A stretch of DNA of 36,313 nucleotides from an uncultured Boseongicola sp. (GCA_905479635.1 CAJQNG010000111.1:1-36313); one strand, 5' to 3'. Shown: positions 1 through 9,428, counted from the first letter of the stretch. Notes: generated from the letters alone by a model not told the origin. A program made the numbers and translations.

Positions 1-245
1 CTGTGACGACAACAATCTGTCCGGCAGTTTCTGTTCCGCTGCCGTATCGGCGACTTGCAAAACGTTTGTCCCGCGGCATGGCGGGCGGGTTTAGGGCGAG
101 GCCGGAATGGGGTCGGGCAGGTCCATTCGCTTTCCCCTGCCAACGGCTGATCACAGGCAGAAAAATCTATCGAAATAAAAAAGCACAGAGCGCCGGGTCA
201 ACTGAGCGACCACGGCTTGCGGTTTGACGGGGCTTAGGCGCCACT

Positions 246-1271
246 CTACTCTATCCTGTCACCCTCAAGGGCATTCACAACCCCTCCAACCAGTTGATAG
301 GCAAGAAGATCACGTATGGCCCGTGGATCACGGACGAGTGGCCGGGTTGAAGTGGTCAGCTGGGCAAGAATTTGCGCGGGGCTTTTATGTGTTTGAAGCG
401 CCGTCGCGTGGTCCACGAACCGGAACGACAAGGCGCTTCCTGCGGTCGCCTGTGCGACGATTGGAAGATCGCACGGCAGTACCGTGCCAATACGAGGATA
501 TCCGCCGGTGGTCTGACATTCAGGCAACAGCACAAACGGTATGCCCTCCCCGGTCATCTGGATGTCCCCCGCGACCATCGGTTCTGACAGGATGGTAAGT
601 TGTTCGCCCGTCGCGAAAGGCCGTCCGTCAAAAACGAGCTCGATGCCTTGCCGATTGCCGCGAGGCGTCCGTTTGAAACCGGTCATTTCAAAGCGCGTCC
701 TGACCACGCCCGGGAAGTTATCGGTCTGGACACTGGGAAGCACCCGCACAGAGCCGCCTTCAAACCGGCCTTCGGGCGTTAATGTTTTGCCGACATCACC
801 ACGGTGTGAGTCAGGCCCGATAGGCAAGGTCTGGTTTGAGGCAAGAACCCCACCGATACCCGCCGTCAGATGGGTGGCCCGGCTTCCAAGGAAGGGGGTC
901 GTGTGGATGCCGCCGCCAACGTGAAGATATCCGTAAACTCCGGTTCTTGCAGGTCCGATGGACAAACGCTGTCCGGCTTTGACAAGGTGCGACGCGGTCC
1001 AGACCAGCGGCTCACCGTCGAGTGTGGCTTTCATCGGCGCGCCGGTTAACGCAATTCGAATGTCAGCTGTCGTCGAGAATTCCCCACCGAATGCAGCCAT
1101 TTCGATGGCAGCGCAGCTCAGCGATTGACCAAGTAAGGCTACACCTTCGATGAAAGCGGTGCGATCTGCTGCCCCCCCCATCGACAGACCCTGGCCCATA
1201 TGTCCGGGCCGTCCCAAGTCCTGCACCGTCATGGCGGGTCCGGCCCGATGAATAAGAAGCGAGGTCGTCAT
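246..1271 (-). CDS. pxpC: KipA/PxpC-like biotin-dependent carboxyltransferase family (5-oxoprolinase subunit C)
   Basis: 341 aa ORF; N-terminus IHRAGPAMTVQDLGRPGHMGQGLSMGGAADRTAF typical of KipA/AHS2; stop overlaps start region of upstream KipI ORF (translational coupling). Confidence 0.88.
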   Translation of the reverse strand: MTTSLLIHRAGPAMTVQDLGRPGHMGQGLSMGGAADRTAFIEGVALLGQSLSCAAIEMAAFGGEFSTTADIRIALTGAPMKATLDGEPLVWTASHLVKAGQRLSIGPARTGVYGYLHVGGGIHTTPFLGSRATHLTAGIGGVLASNQTLPIGPDSHRGDVGKTLTPEGRFEGGSVRVLPSVQTDNFPGVVRTRFEMTGFKRTPRGNRQGIELVFDGRPFATGEQLTILSEPMVAGDIQMTGEGIPFVLLPECQTTGGYPRIGTVLPCDLPIVAQATAGSALSFRFVDHATALQTHKSPAQILAQLTTSTRPLVRDPRAIRDLLAYQLVGGVVNALEGDRIE

Positions 1272-2008
1272 CCCAGGCCCTCGCGGATGGCGCCGCCGTC
1301 GCCACTTTGATCGCCGGCCTGAAGGTTCGCGAAGTCTTGATCTGATACTGAACGAAAGCGGATTTCATCTCCGGGCTTAAGCGCGAAGGGTTCGGGTGCG
1401 TTTGGCCGGAACGCGTGAAACCCGCATTTCCCAACCTGCCGCCAGCCCGTCGGAGTCGATGTTGAGAACAGAACGATCTGGCGAATTGCGACTGTGATGG
1501 CCCCAATGGGCACGCGCTTTGTGAGGTCGGACTGGCGCGGGATGTCCCAGTTTTTGGGCAGTGAACCAAGGTAAGGCTGCCCCGGAGCAAAGCCTAAGGT
1601 CATGACCCGCAAGGGTTTGGCGCACAGTTCGGCAACTGCCACGTCTGGCGATACACCGGCAAGACGTGCCGCCTCTTCCAACTGCGGTCCGGCTTCCTCG
1701 CCGCCAAAGACTGCAGGGATCGTCCAAAGGACGCGGTTCGTGGGCAATGGTGCAGCGCTCCAGACGCGATCTTCGGTCAATTCCTGTAGGCGCGCGCGCA
1801 ACGCGTCACGTGCCAGAAGAAGCGGGTCATATGTCACGAATGTCGAGGTGAGCGACGTCGACGTTTCGCTCACACCGTCAAGCCCAAGCGCCTCGACTGC
1901 CGCGCGAAACGCCAATGCCGCGCTATTGGCCCCATCGGTCAAGACGTCCGAAAACGTCACAAGCATCCCGCATAGTCCGACATCAACGATGCGCGGGAAT
2001 GCGGACAT
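1268..2008 (-). CDS. pxpB: KipI/PxpB-like (allophanate hydrolase subunit 1 / 5-oxoprolinase subunit B)
   Basis: Frame of the 503 aa ORF; start placed at MSAFPRIVDVGLCGMLVTFSD (2008); LGFAPGQPYLGSLP motif of AHS1; longer upstream extension overlaps dctM and is not credible. Confidence 0.87.
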   Translation of the reverse strand: MSAFPRIVDVGLCGMLVTFSDVLTDGANSAALAFRAAVEALGLDGVSETSTSLTSTFVTYDPLLLARDALRARLQELTEDRVWSAAPLPTNRVLWTIPAVFGGEEAGPQLEEAARLAGVSPDVAVAELCAKPLRVMTLGFAPGQPYLGSLPKNWDIPRQSDLTKRVPIGAITVAIRQIVLFSTSTPTGWRQVGKCGFHAFRPNAPEPFALKPGDEIRFRSVSDQDFANLQAGDQSGDGGAIREGLG

Positions 2009-2070
2009 GTCAGGAGAATCTGCACGGGTCACGGGCGGGCCATTTGCTGGATTTCGATGGGATACTAACG

Positions 2071-3354
2071 CTAATTCAGCGCTTGTGGCAGGAAGAGTGC
2101 GATTTGTGGGAAGGCGATCAGCGCCAGCGCCATGGCCAGCATTACTGCCACGAAGGGCAGGGCGCCGAGCATGACGTCCGACATGCTCCCGCTTTTTCGC
2201 GCCCCTTGCACAACGTACAGGTTCAGTCCCACAGGCGGCGTAATCAAAGCCATTTCGATCAGAACGATCATCAAAATACCGAACCAGATCGGGTCGAACC
2301 CTTGCTCGACGACCAACGGCACAATGATCGGAATGGTTACAACCATGAGCGACAGTGTCTCGATGAAAAAGCCAAGAACGATGTACATGACGACAACGAC
2401 CAATATGAACCCAAGCGGAGAAAGCCCGAGGCCTGTCAGAAATGCGTCCAGTTCCTGACCTAATCCGGCCGAGGCCAACGTGAAATTCAGGAAGGATGCT
2501 CCGATCACGACAAGCATGATCATCGAGGTGATTTTGACGGTCCCGTGGATACTTTCCACCAGCATATTCAACGATATGCCGCCAAAGGCCCCGGCGATGA
2601 CGAAGGCTCCGGCAACGCCCACCGCTGCGGCTTCCGTCGGTGTCGCCCAACCGTTGTAGATCGAGCCAATGATCACCGTGAACAACAATATGATCGGCGC
2701 CAAGTGAACCAGCGCACGCATCATCTCGGGCAGTGGAAAAACCCGGCGCTCCCCGCCAAGGTGTGGCCAGATCGTGCAAATAATGGCGACCATAATGATG
2801 AACGCCAACGCCAGACCCAGACCGGGAATAAGCCCGGCAAGGAACAGTTGTGGGATCGAGGTTTGGGTGAGAAAGCCGTAAACAATCAGATTGATGGACG
2901 GCGGGATCATAATGCCAAGAGTACCGCCAGCCGCGATCGCTCCGGAAAAGAGTTTCGGGTCATATCCGAGTTTTTCGGCCTGCGGCATTGCCACGGTCGC
3001 TACGGTTGCCGCTGTGGCCACGGACGACCCGGAGGTGGCAGAAAACATCGTCGCGGTCGCAACGTTCGCGTGGACCAAACCACCCGGCATCCATGATACC
3101 CAACGATCAAGCGCCGCGTAGGTGCGGGCTGCAACACCGCTACGTACCAAGATTTCACCAAGCAGAACGAAGAACGGAATGGCAATCAGGGTCGCACTAT
3201 TCGATGACGACCACACCATATTGCCAAGTCCGCGGATCAGCGGAAAACTTGAGAAGAACCAGTCGATCCCAAAGCCCAAAAGAAAAAGCACAATTCCGAC
3301 CGGAATCGACATGCTTAGAAGGGCCAGCAACCCGATAGCGACATAGGCGATCAT
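2071..3354 (-). CDS. dctM: TRAP transporter large permease (DctM family)
   Basis: 427 aa, strongly hydrophobic, PPSINLIVYGFLTQTSIPQLFLAGLIPG and TPPVGLNLYVVQG motifs. Confidence 0.93.
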   Translation of the reverse strand: MIAYVAIGLLALLSMSIPVGIVLFLLGFGIDWFFSSFPLIRGLGNMVWSSSNSATLIAIPFFVLLGEILVRSGVAARTYAALDRWVSWMPGGLVHANVATATMFSATSGSSVATAATVATVAMPQAEKLGYDPKLFSGAIAAGGTLGIMIPPSINLIVYGFLTQTSIPQLFLAGLIPGLGLALAFIIMVAIICTIWPHLGGERRVFPLPEMMRALVHLAPIILLFTVIIGSIYNGWATPTEAAAVGVAGAFVIAGAFGGISLNMLVESIHGTVKITSMIMLVVIGASFLNFTLASAGLGQELDAFLTGLGLSPLGFILVVVVMYIVLGFFIETLSLMVVTIPIIVPLVVEQGFDPIWFGILMIVLIEMALITPPVGLNLYVVQGARKSGSMSDVMLGALPFVAVMLAMALALIAFPQIALFLPQALN

Positions 3355-3893
3355 TGCAGGGACTCCGCTTCGCCAAAGGCGCCAATCGCGGCCTCGGTTT
3401 CTGAAAGTTGTCCTTTACGGATCATGTTCAACGCAACCAAAGTCGTGATGCACGACATGACTGCAAACCAAAGCCAACCCGCAAACCATGGCCCTTGAAC
3501 AAGCGCCAGCGGGGTCTCAAGCGGCGTGTTGGCCGTCGAATTATTGTTCAGCGAGCGTTCCAGTACCGGCCAGCATTTGTAAGCAATTAACACGACCGTG
3601 CCGCTTAGAACCACCATCGAGAACACGTCGAACAAACACCGCCCAAGGGGCGCGGCGCGGCTTCGCAAAAGATCAATTCTGACGTGGCCAAGTTCAAGCA
3701 TCGTATAGGCCATGCCCCATGAGGTCGCGATGGCCATGACGTAACCGCTTATCTCGTCGGTGCCGCCGAACGAGGACCCAAGTTGTCTGAAAACAATATC
3801 CAGAAGCACAAAGGCAGCGCAGCCCAGAAGCATGACGCCGACAAGCACCGCCACTCCTCTGTTTATCGTCCTGAGTGTTCCCAGCAGTTCCAT
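3351..3893 (-). CDS. dctQ: TRAP transporter small permease (DctQ family)
   Basis: 180 aa membrane protein; 4-nt overlap with dctM start. Confidence 0.9.
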   Translation of the reverse strand: MELLGTLRTINRGVAVLVGVMLLGCAAFVLLDIVFRQLGSSFGGTDEISGYVMAIATSWGMAYTMLELGHVRIDLLRSRAAPLGRCLFDVFSMVVLSGTVVLIAYKCWPVLERSLNNNSTANTPLETPLALVQGPWFAGWLWFAVMSCITTLVALNMIRKGQLSETEAAIGAFGEAESLQ

Positions 3894-3923
3894 TATCCTG
3901 GATCCTCTTTTGGTTTGAGTGTC

Positions 3924-4955
3924 TTACTCGATCGTCACGCCAACAACCTGACCCACGGATGCATTCCAGCGTTCCGCCCAGTCACCACCGGCCCGCTCGG
4001 CCCACTCAGGCAGAACTTCACTGACAAGGATCGCGCGTGCCTTGGCAAAGTCAGCGTCCGAAGCTTCAACCAAAACCATCGAACGCGCATCGCCAGCCGG
4101 GCACTCGCCGTTGCCGGTCAGGCAGGCGATGTCATTGACCAAGGCGTTTTGCGCTGTCGCCCATGCTGGGGCTTCGAATTCTGCTGTGACCTGCGTCTGG
4201 ATCAGGTCCTGTGTTTCACTGCTGAGGCCATTCCATTTGTCAAGGTTCATGGCTGTCACAACCGGGTCCCAACCACCAAGCGGCAGTGGCATCAGGTGTG
4301 TCGAAACTTCCCACCAACCGGCAGAATACCCCGAACCGGCACCCGTGACGGCGCAGTCGACAACGCCTTTTTGAAGCGCGCCGGGCACCTCGGAGAACGC
4401 GACGTTCACGCCCTCGGCGCCGAGCGCTTCAAGCAGTTTTGCGGTCATACGACCCGAGGCGCGCACTTTCAGACCCTGAAGGTCATCAAGGCTGGAAATC
4501 TCGGCATTACAAAACACGACCTGCGGCGGGTAGGGCGCAATCGCCAGCACGTGGCTGTTAAAGCGGTCGTGGAAGATGTCGGCGACCATCGGGCGCGCGG
4601 CATCAACCATCGCGCGGGCTTCGTCAGCACTTAGGGCAATCAATGGGACGTCCAGACCTTCAAGTTCCGGCGCATCAGAAACCGCATAATCCGCAACGGT
4701 CATTGCAACATCGTAAACGCCCTGACCCAAAAGCGGATAAATGTCGCCAAGTCCAAGGCCCATCTGGTTGTGGGTTGTCAGTTCGACCGTGATGTCGCCA
4801 CCGGACGCTGCTGGCAGGGTTTCACCCCAAAACGGCGCTTCGTATTCCTTGTGCAGCGGCAAGCCGGACCAGCTTCCGACAACAGCCAAGTTCTCGGCCA
4901 ATGCGGGGGTTGCCAGCGTCATCGACGCGGCGAGCAATGTAAGCGATTTACGCAT
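3924..4955 (-). CDS. dctP: TRAP transporter substrate-binding protein (DctP family)
   Basis: Signal peptide MRKSLTLLAASMTLATPALA; start at 4955 preceded by GGAGAG; LQGLKVRASGRMTAKLLEALGAEGVNVAFSEVPGALQKGVVD is a DctP signature. Confidence 0.9.
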   Translation of the reverse strand: MRKSLTLLAASMTLATPALAENLAVVGSWSGLPLHKEYEAPFWGETLPAASGGDITVELTTHNQMGLGLGDIYPLLGQGVYDVAMTVADYAVSDAPELEGLDVPLIALSADEARAMVDAARPMVADIFHDRFNSHVLAIAPYPPQVVFCNAEISSLDDLQGLKVRASGRMTAKLLEALGAEGVNVAFSEVPGALQKGVVDCAVTGAGSGYSAGWWEVSTHLMPLPLGGWDPVVTAMNLDKWNGLSSETQDLIQTQVTAEFEAPAWATAQNALVNDIACLTGNGECPAGDARSMVLVEASDADFAKARAILVSEVLPEWAERAGGDWAERWNASVGQVVGVTIE

Positions 4956-4990
4956 GTTTCTCTCCATGTTGGTTGTAGGTTTCTTGTTGA

Positions 4991-5821
4991 TCATTGGTCT
5001 TCAAGCGTTTCCGAGACGTCCGCGATCAGCATGTGACCGGGGGCGTGGGTGATACAGAATGGGAGGCGCGCGTTCATAAGCACGTTTTGCGGAGTAACTC
5101 CGCAAGCCCAGTAAACGGGTATTTCGCCGTCTTCGACCGCAACTGGGTCGCCCCAATCCGGTGCATTCAAGTCAGCAATGCCGATATCCGCCGGATCGCC
5201 CATCGCAATCGGAGCCCCATGCGCATGCGGAAATCTGCCGCTGATACGATAAGCATCCTCGATGCGATCTTCGCGAATAGGGCGCATCGTGGCGACCATC
5301 TCTCCGGCAAAGACCCCCGCAGGTGTCAGTGCGACGTTGGTTTTGTACATCGGCACGGTCTTATCTTGTTCGATGTGGCGAACAGGAATGTCGTTGGCGA
5401 TGAATGCGTTTTCAAAGGTAAAGGAACACCCTAAAGCGACCGTAACAAGATCGTCGCGCCAGAGGTCGGTGATATTCGTGACCTCGCCGGTAAACACGCC
5501 GTCGCGAAACACGCGATAGCGAGGCACGTCAGTGCGGATGTCTATGTCATCGCCAAGCGTGCGCATAAATGCATCGCCAGTATCGCTGACACCGACGACA
5601 GGGCAGGGCTTTGGATTGCGTTGGCAAAATCGCAGAAAGTCGAGAGCATGGGCTTCTGGCAGGATCGCAAGATTGCACTGCAGCTTTCCAGCGGCCAACC
5701 CCGCGGTGTGACGATCATAGCGTCCCTCGCGGATTGCCATGCGTACCTCGCGCGCCGACAGCCCGCGCAGGTCTTGATAAATTGTCGTGTCCGAAGACAT
5801 CCCCACACCCTTTGATCCCAT
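4991..5821 (-). CDS. DUF1445 / UPF0317 putative hydro-lyase (D-glutamate cyclase family)
   Basis: 276 aa; LAAGKLQCNLAILP, ALGCSFTFENA, HAHGAPIAMGDPADIGI and YWACGVTPQNV motifs of the family. Confidence 0.88.
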   Translation of the reverse strand: MGSKGVGMSSDTTIYQDLRGLSAREVRMAIREGRYDRHTAGLAAGKLQCNLAILPEAHALDFLRFCQRNPKPCPVVGVSDTGDAFMRTLGDDIDIRTDVPRYRVFRDGVFTGEVTNITDLWRDDLVTVALGCSFTFENAFIANDIPVRHIEQDKTVPMYKTNVALTPAGVFAGEMVATMRPIREDRIEDAYRISGRFPHAHGAPIAMGDPADIGIADLNAPDWGDPVAVEDGEIPVYWACGVTPQNVLMNARLPFCITHAPGHMLIADVSETLEDQ

Positions 5822-5869
5822 AGCGAAAGGATTGCATGGTCGATACTTTATCTCAAATTATCATTTTGG

Positions 5870-5881
5870 ATCAATATTGAT
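5870..5881. promoter_or_regulatory. Perfect 12-bp palindrome ATCAATATTGAT, candidate operator upstream of the DUF1445-TRAP-kipIA unit
   Basis: AT-rich intergenic segment between lysR stop (5898) and DUF1445 start (5821). Confidence 0.4.
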
Positions 5882-5897
5882 AGAAATTAGTGATAGG

Positions 5898-6776
5898 CTA
5901 GCCAGCATTATCCTTGCCCCAGGAATGCGCAATCTCCCGTGCAATTTCGGCCCCGCGTTCAGCCAAAACGCTGCGAGGTTCGCCAAGATACGAGGCCGTG
6001 AATGCCAAAGGACTAGGCTGGAAGCCGGGATCGAACTCCTCAATGCGCCCCAAAGATAGCAAGCCCGACGCCAACGCCTGAGGATAGGGCCCGACCGCAA
6101 TCCCTGCCGCAATCATCTGCAAACTGGCCGAAAGCGACGCCGATGAATAGATCCGCACGTTGGGTCCGATGCGCCGCGACAACTCAGCCATCAACTCGCG
6201 ATAGGGGCGTGTTTTTGCGGCATATGAGATCACCGGGATCGCTTGCAAATCGACAGGCCCGCTACCTTTCGCCTTGTACCAATGCAGATCAAATTTGGGC
6301 AGATCAACGTTTTCCACAGTAAATTCTGAAACCGGCCCCATCAAGAACGCCAGGTCAATATCCTGTTGTAACAAGCTGTTACGCAGATTTCCGGAAATAT
6401 CGACCGTCAGATCAATGTTCACACGTGGATATTCGTTGCTGAATGCTTTCAGAAATTCCGGCAACCAGGCCTGTGCAATTGTCTCGGACGATCCGATCCG
6501 AAACAGCCCTTCGATCTTGGACGGGTTGGCGACGCGCTTTACGATCTCTTCCTGCACAAACAGCATTTGTTCGGCGTAGCCCAATAGCATCGTCCCCGAT
6601 TTGGTCAATGCCACACCCTTTGGCGTGCGCTCGAACAAAACGACGCCAAGTTCGCTTTCTAATGTGCTGACGCGGGTGGAAATTGCCGGTTGTGACAGGC
6701 TCAGTTGTTCTGACGCGCGGCGAAACCCGCCCAACCGGGCGACCCAATAGAACGTCTTCAACTGCTCGAACGTCAT
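5898..6776 (-). CDS. LysR-family transcriptional regulator
   Basis: MTFEQLKTFYWVARLGGFRRASEQLSLSQPAISTRVSTLESELGVVLFERTPKGVALT HTH; start placed at 6776. Confidence 0.92.
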   Translation of the reverse strand: MTFEQLKTFYWVARLGGFRRASEQLSLSQPAISTRVSTLESELGVVLFERTPKGVALTKSGTMLLGYAEQMLFVQEEIVKRVANPSKIEGLFRIGSSETIAQAWLPEFLKAFSNEYPRVNIDLTVDISGNLRNSLLQQDIDLAFLMGPVSEFTVENVDLPKFDLHWYKAKGSGPVDLQAIPVISYAAKTRPYRELMAELSRRIGPNVRIYSSASLSASLQMIAAGIAVGPYPQALASGLLSLGRIEEFDPGFQPSPLAFTASYLGEPRSVLAERGAEIAREIAHSWGKDNAG

Positions 6777-6875
6777 TGTGCTACTCCCGCCGTATTTGAT
6801 TTGGGCAATTCCGCTGGACAGCACCCGCGCTTGCGCTCAGTTTCGCCCCTGTCACCCACGTTCGAGGACCACGAG

Positions 6876-7529
6876 ATGCATTTCAATACCGAAAATAGCT
6901 CCTTCAACTTTGAGGTCGAGCATTTGATCGTTGCGGGCTGGACCGGACGTGATGCGAAAGCCGTGCAACACCACATCGACGAACTGGCGGCAATCGGGGT
7001 TGCGCCACCGTCGAAGGTGCCCTTGTTCTACCGTGTCTCGAACGACCTTTTGACCACCGACCCGCTCATCGAAGTGCTGGGGGATGCGTCGTCTGGCGAA
7101 GCTGAACCTATGATTGTGCGACACGGCAGGACGCTTTGGTTGGGCCTTGGCTCGGATCACACCGACCGCCAGCTTGAGGCGACGTCTGTAGCCGCCTCAA
7201 AGCAAATCTGTGCCAAGCCCTGCGCTGCAACGCTTTGGGATTACGCCAGGGTTGCGGATCGTTTGGAGACCATCACCATTCAATCCTGGATCCACGAAAA
7301 CGGCGACTGGGTTCTCTATCAGGACGGGCATCTCGGTCAGATCAGGCCGCTGGAGGCGCTTATCACCGCTATCGATCTCAAAGCTGGCTCGGCAATGTTG
7401 TGCGGAACCTACGCAGCAATCGGCGGCGTTCGCGCCGCCTCAAGGTTTCGCGCCACCATGCAAGATCCGGCGACGGGCGCGGAAATCAGCTTTGAGTACG
7501 AGGCACGTTCGCTGCCCGTCGTAAGCTAA
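6876..7529 (+). CDS. DUF2848 family protein
   Basis: Start MHFNTENSSFNFEVEHLIVAGWTGRD; PPSKVPLFYRVSNDLLTTD and VAASKQICAKPCA; divergent from LysR gene. Confidence 0.78.
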   Translation: MHFNTENSSFNFEVEHLIVAGWTGRDAKAVQHHIDELAAIGVAPPSKVPLFYRVSNDLLTTDPLIEVLGDASSGEAEPMIVRHGRTLWLGLGSDHTDRQLEATSVAASKQICAKPCAATLWDYARVADRLETITIQSWIHENGDWVLYQDGHLGQIRPLEALITAIDLKAGSAMLCGTYAAIGGVRAASRFRATMQDPATGAEISFEYEARSLPVVS

Positions 7530-7559
7530 GAACGACGATAGCTAAGAAAGACGGACGAC

Positions 7560-8021
7560 TTAAAGCGCGCGCAAAATGGATTGCAGCTCTGGCTCGTCGA
7601 CCATATTCGCAGCCTCGCCCTGGCTGACCCATTTGCGCTCGCGTTGATCTGCTTCAGGAAATTCGTCACGTATTTCTTCGACGATCAGAGGGAAAACCAT
7701 TGTTTTCACAGGAATATCCAGACCGTCATCAAGCGATTTTCGATAGGTATAGTGCCCAATGGCTTCGTCGCTCATACTGCCCTTCGACACGCCCGCTTCT
7801 TCCCAAGCTTCCTGTTTGGCAGCCTCGGGGTCGTTCAGGCCATCAATCGGCCACCCCTTTGGGATGATCCAACGACCAGTGTCGCGACTTGTGATCAATA
7901 GGATCTTATTGGCCTTGCCGTCACGCCGATAACAGAGCGCCGCAACCTGCAGGCGCGTTGGGCCGTGTAGCCATGGCCAGACGTATGCGTCCCATGCCCC
8001 TTTAAGGCGTTCTAGCATCAA
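7560..8021 (-). CDS. NUDIX hydrolase
   Basis: 153 aa; IPKGWPIDGLNDPEAAKQEAWEEAGV Nudix-box-like segment. Confidence 0.88.
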   Translation of the reverse strand: MMLERLKGAWDAYVWPWLHGPTRLQVAALCYRRDGKANKILLITSRDTGRWIIPKGWPIDGLNDPEAAKQEAWEEAGVSKGSMSDEAIGHYTYRKSLDDGLDIPVKTMVFPLIVEEIRDEFPEADQRERKWVSQGEAANMVDEPELQSILRAL

Positions 8022-8185
8022 AAATTCTACCTCAGGATGTTTTTCTTTTTGTTGACTGACATTACCTCAAAGTTTGTAAGAAGGCAATTTTCGCTCAGAA
8101 CCAATCAATTGCGATGGATAGACAGCCCCGTAACTGGCATGCGAAGACAAACGTCAAACCACACAAACTGGGGGTGTTGCGTATC

Positions 8186-8950
8186 ATGCCGCGCTTTTCT
8201 GCAAATCTTGGGTTTCTCTGGACTGACCTGTCCTTGCCAAGGGCGATCATTGCCGCCCAAGCCGCCGGTTTTGTCGCCGTCGAATGCCACTGGCCCTATG
8301 AAACCCCGCCCGAAGATGTGCTGTCGGCCCTTGATGCGACTGGGCTTCCAATGCTGGGATTAAATACTTCGCGCGGCGATACAGCTGCAGGTGAGAACGG
8401 ATTGTCGGCCCTGCCGGATCGCGAAACCCAAGCGCGCGCAGCGATTGATCAGGCGTTGGAATACGCCTTAGCGGTTGGCGCGAAAGCGGTTCACGTGATG
8501 GCTGGCAACGCCCAGGGCCCAAGCGCTCATGCGACGTTTGTGGCAAACCTCGGCTATGCCTGCGCGCAGGCAGCACCGTCACAAATAACCATTCTGATCG
8601 AGCCACTGAACCGGAACGATGCCCCGGAGTATTTCCTGCGAAATACCGATCAGGCCGTGGTAATCATGAACGAGGTGAACGCCGAAAACCTTAAGCTGAT
8701 GTTTGATTGCTATCATGTCGGCCGCAACGAGGGCGACGTCATCACGCGTTTCAAGGCGCTGCAGACCGTTATCGGGCATGTCCAGTTCGCGGCAGTACCC
8801 GATCGCGGCGCCCCCGATCACGGCGAGATCAACTATTCCCACGTTTTCCGCGAACTTGATGCGGTTGGATGGGCAATGCCCCTGGGCGCAGAGTACAAAC
8901 CAGGTGGTCCGACGGAGGCGACCCTTGGGTGGATGAAGACACTGGTTTAA
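8186..8950 (+). CDS. hyi: Hydroxypyruvate isomerase-like TIM barrel protein (AP endonuclease 2 superfamily)
   Basis: MPRFSANLGFLWTDLSLPRAIIAAQAAGFVAVECHWPY; ILIEPLNRNDAPEYFL; FDCYHVGRNEGD. Confidence 0.85.
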   Translation: MPRFSANLGFLWTDLSLPRAIIAAQAAGFVAVECHWPYETPPEDVLSALDATGLPMLGLNTSRGDTAAGENGLSALPDRETQARAAIDQALEYALAVGAKAVHVMAGNAQGPSAHATFVANLGYACAQAAPSQITILIEPLNRNDAPEYFLRNTDQAVVIMNEVNAENLKLMFDCYHVGRNEGDVITRFKALQTVIGHVQFAAVPDRGAPDHGEINYSHVFRELDAVGWAMPLGAEYKPGGPTEATLGWMKTLV

Positions 8951-8963
8951 GCAGCCTTCCTGC

Positions 8964-9428
8964 TTGGCAGGACGGCTTGGTCCGTGCGATCAAGTCGTGA
9001 AAGCAAACAGTCATGGATGGTCCGTTGTGGCGAAACTTTTGAAATCATCGGCAGACCTTGTTGCCGCCGCCCGCGCGCGCATCGAGGAAGTTGCCACACC
9101 TGACCTGATCGCGCGGCTTGGCGATCCTGACGTCGTCGTCGTCGACATCCGTGACATTCGCGAACGGCAACGAAGCGGCTTTATCCCCGGTAGTGTGCAT
9201 GCCCCGCGCGGTATGGTCGAATTTTGGATAGACCCCGACAGCCCTTATTTCAAAGAGGTTTTCGGACAAGACAAAACCTTTGTCTTCCACTGCGCGAGCG
9301 GATGGCGCTCGGCGCTGACGGTGGCCACTCTTCAGGATATGGGCTTCAAAGCCGCGCATCTGAAAGACGGGTTCTCGACTTGGGAAAAGCAGGGCGGCCC
9401 GGTCGAGAAAAGCGATCCGGCGACGTAA
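8964..9428 (+). CDS. Rhodanese-like domain protein
   Basis: VVVVDIRDIRERQRSGFIPGSVHAPRGMVEFW and putative active-site loop HCASGWRSA; start uncertain (ATG 8964 or GTG near 9027). Confidence 0.85.
   Translation: MAGRLGPCDQVVKANSHGWSVVAKLLKSSADLVAAARARIEEVATPDLIARLGDPDVVVVDIRDIRERQRSGFIPGSVHAPRGMVEFWIDPDSPYFKEVFGQDKTFVFHCASGWRSALTVATLQDMGFKAAHLKDGFSTWEKQGGPVEKSDPAT

Noticed and set aside
1-245. Possible gene at the left edge (ORF 3..227)
   Set aside because: 74 aa, no recognisable domain; treated as intergenic.
2009-2779. N-terminal extension of the 503 aa minus-strand ORF containing KipI
   Set aside because: Overlaps dctM in another frame and has non-protein-like Arg/Gly-rich composition; KipI homology starts at MSAFPRIVDV (2008).
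3783-4634. 283 aa plus-strand ORF opposite dctQ/dctP
   Set aside because: No domain; antisense to a TRAP binding protein with signal peptide and conserved motifs.
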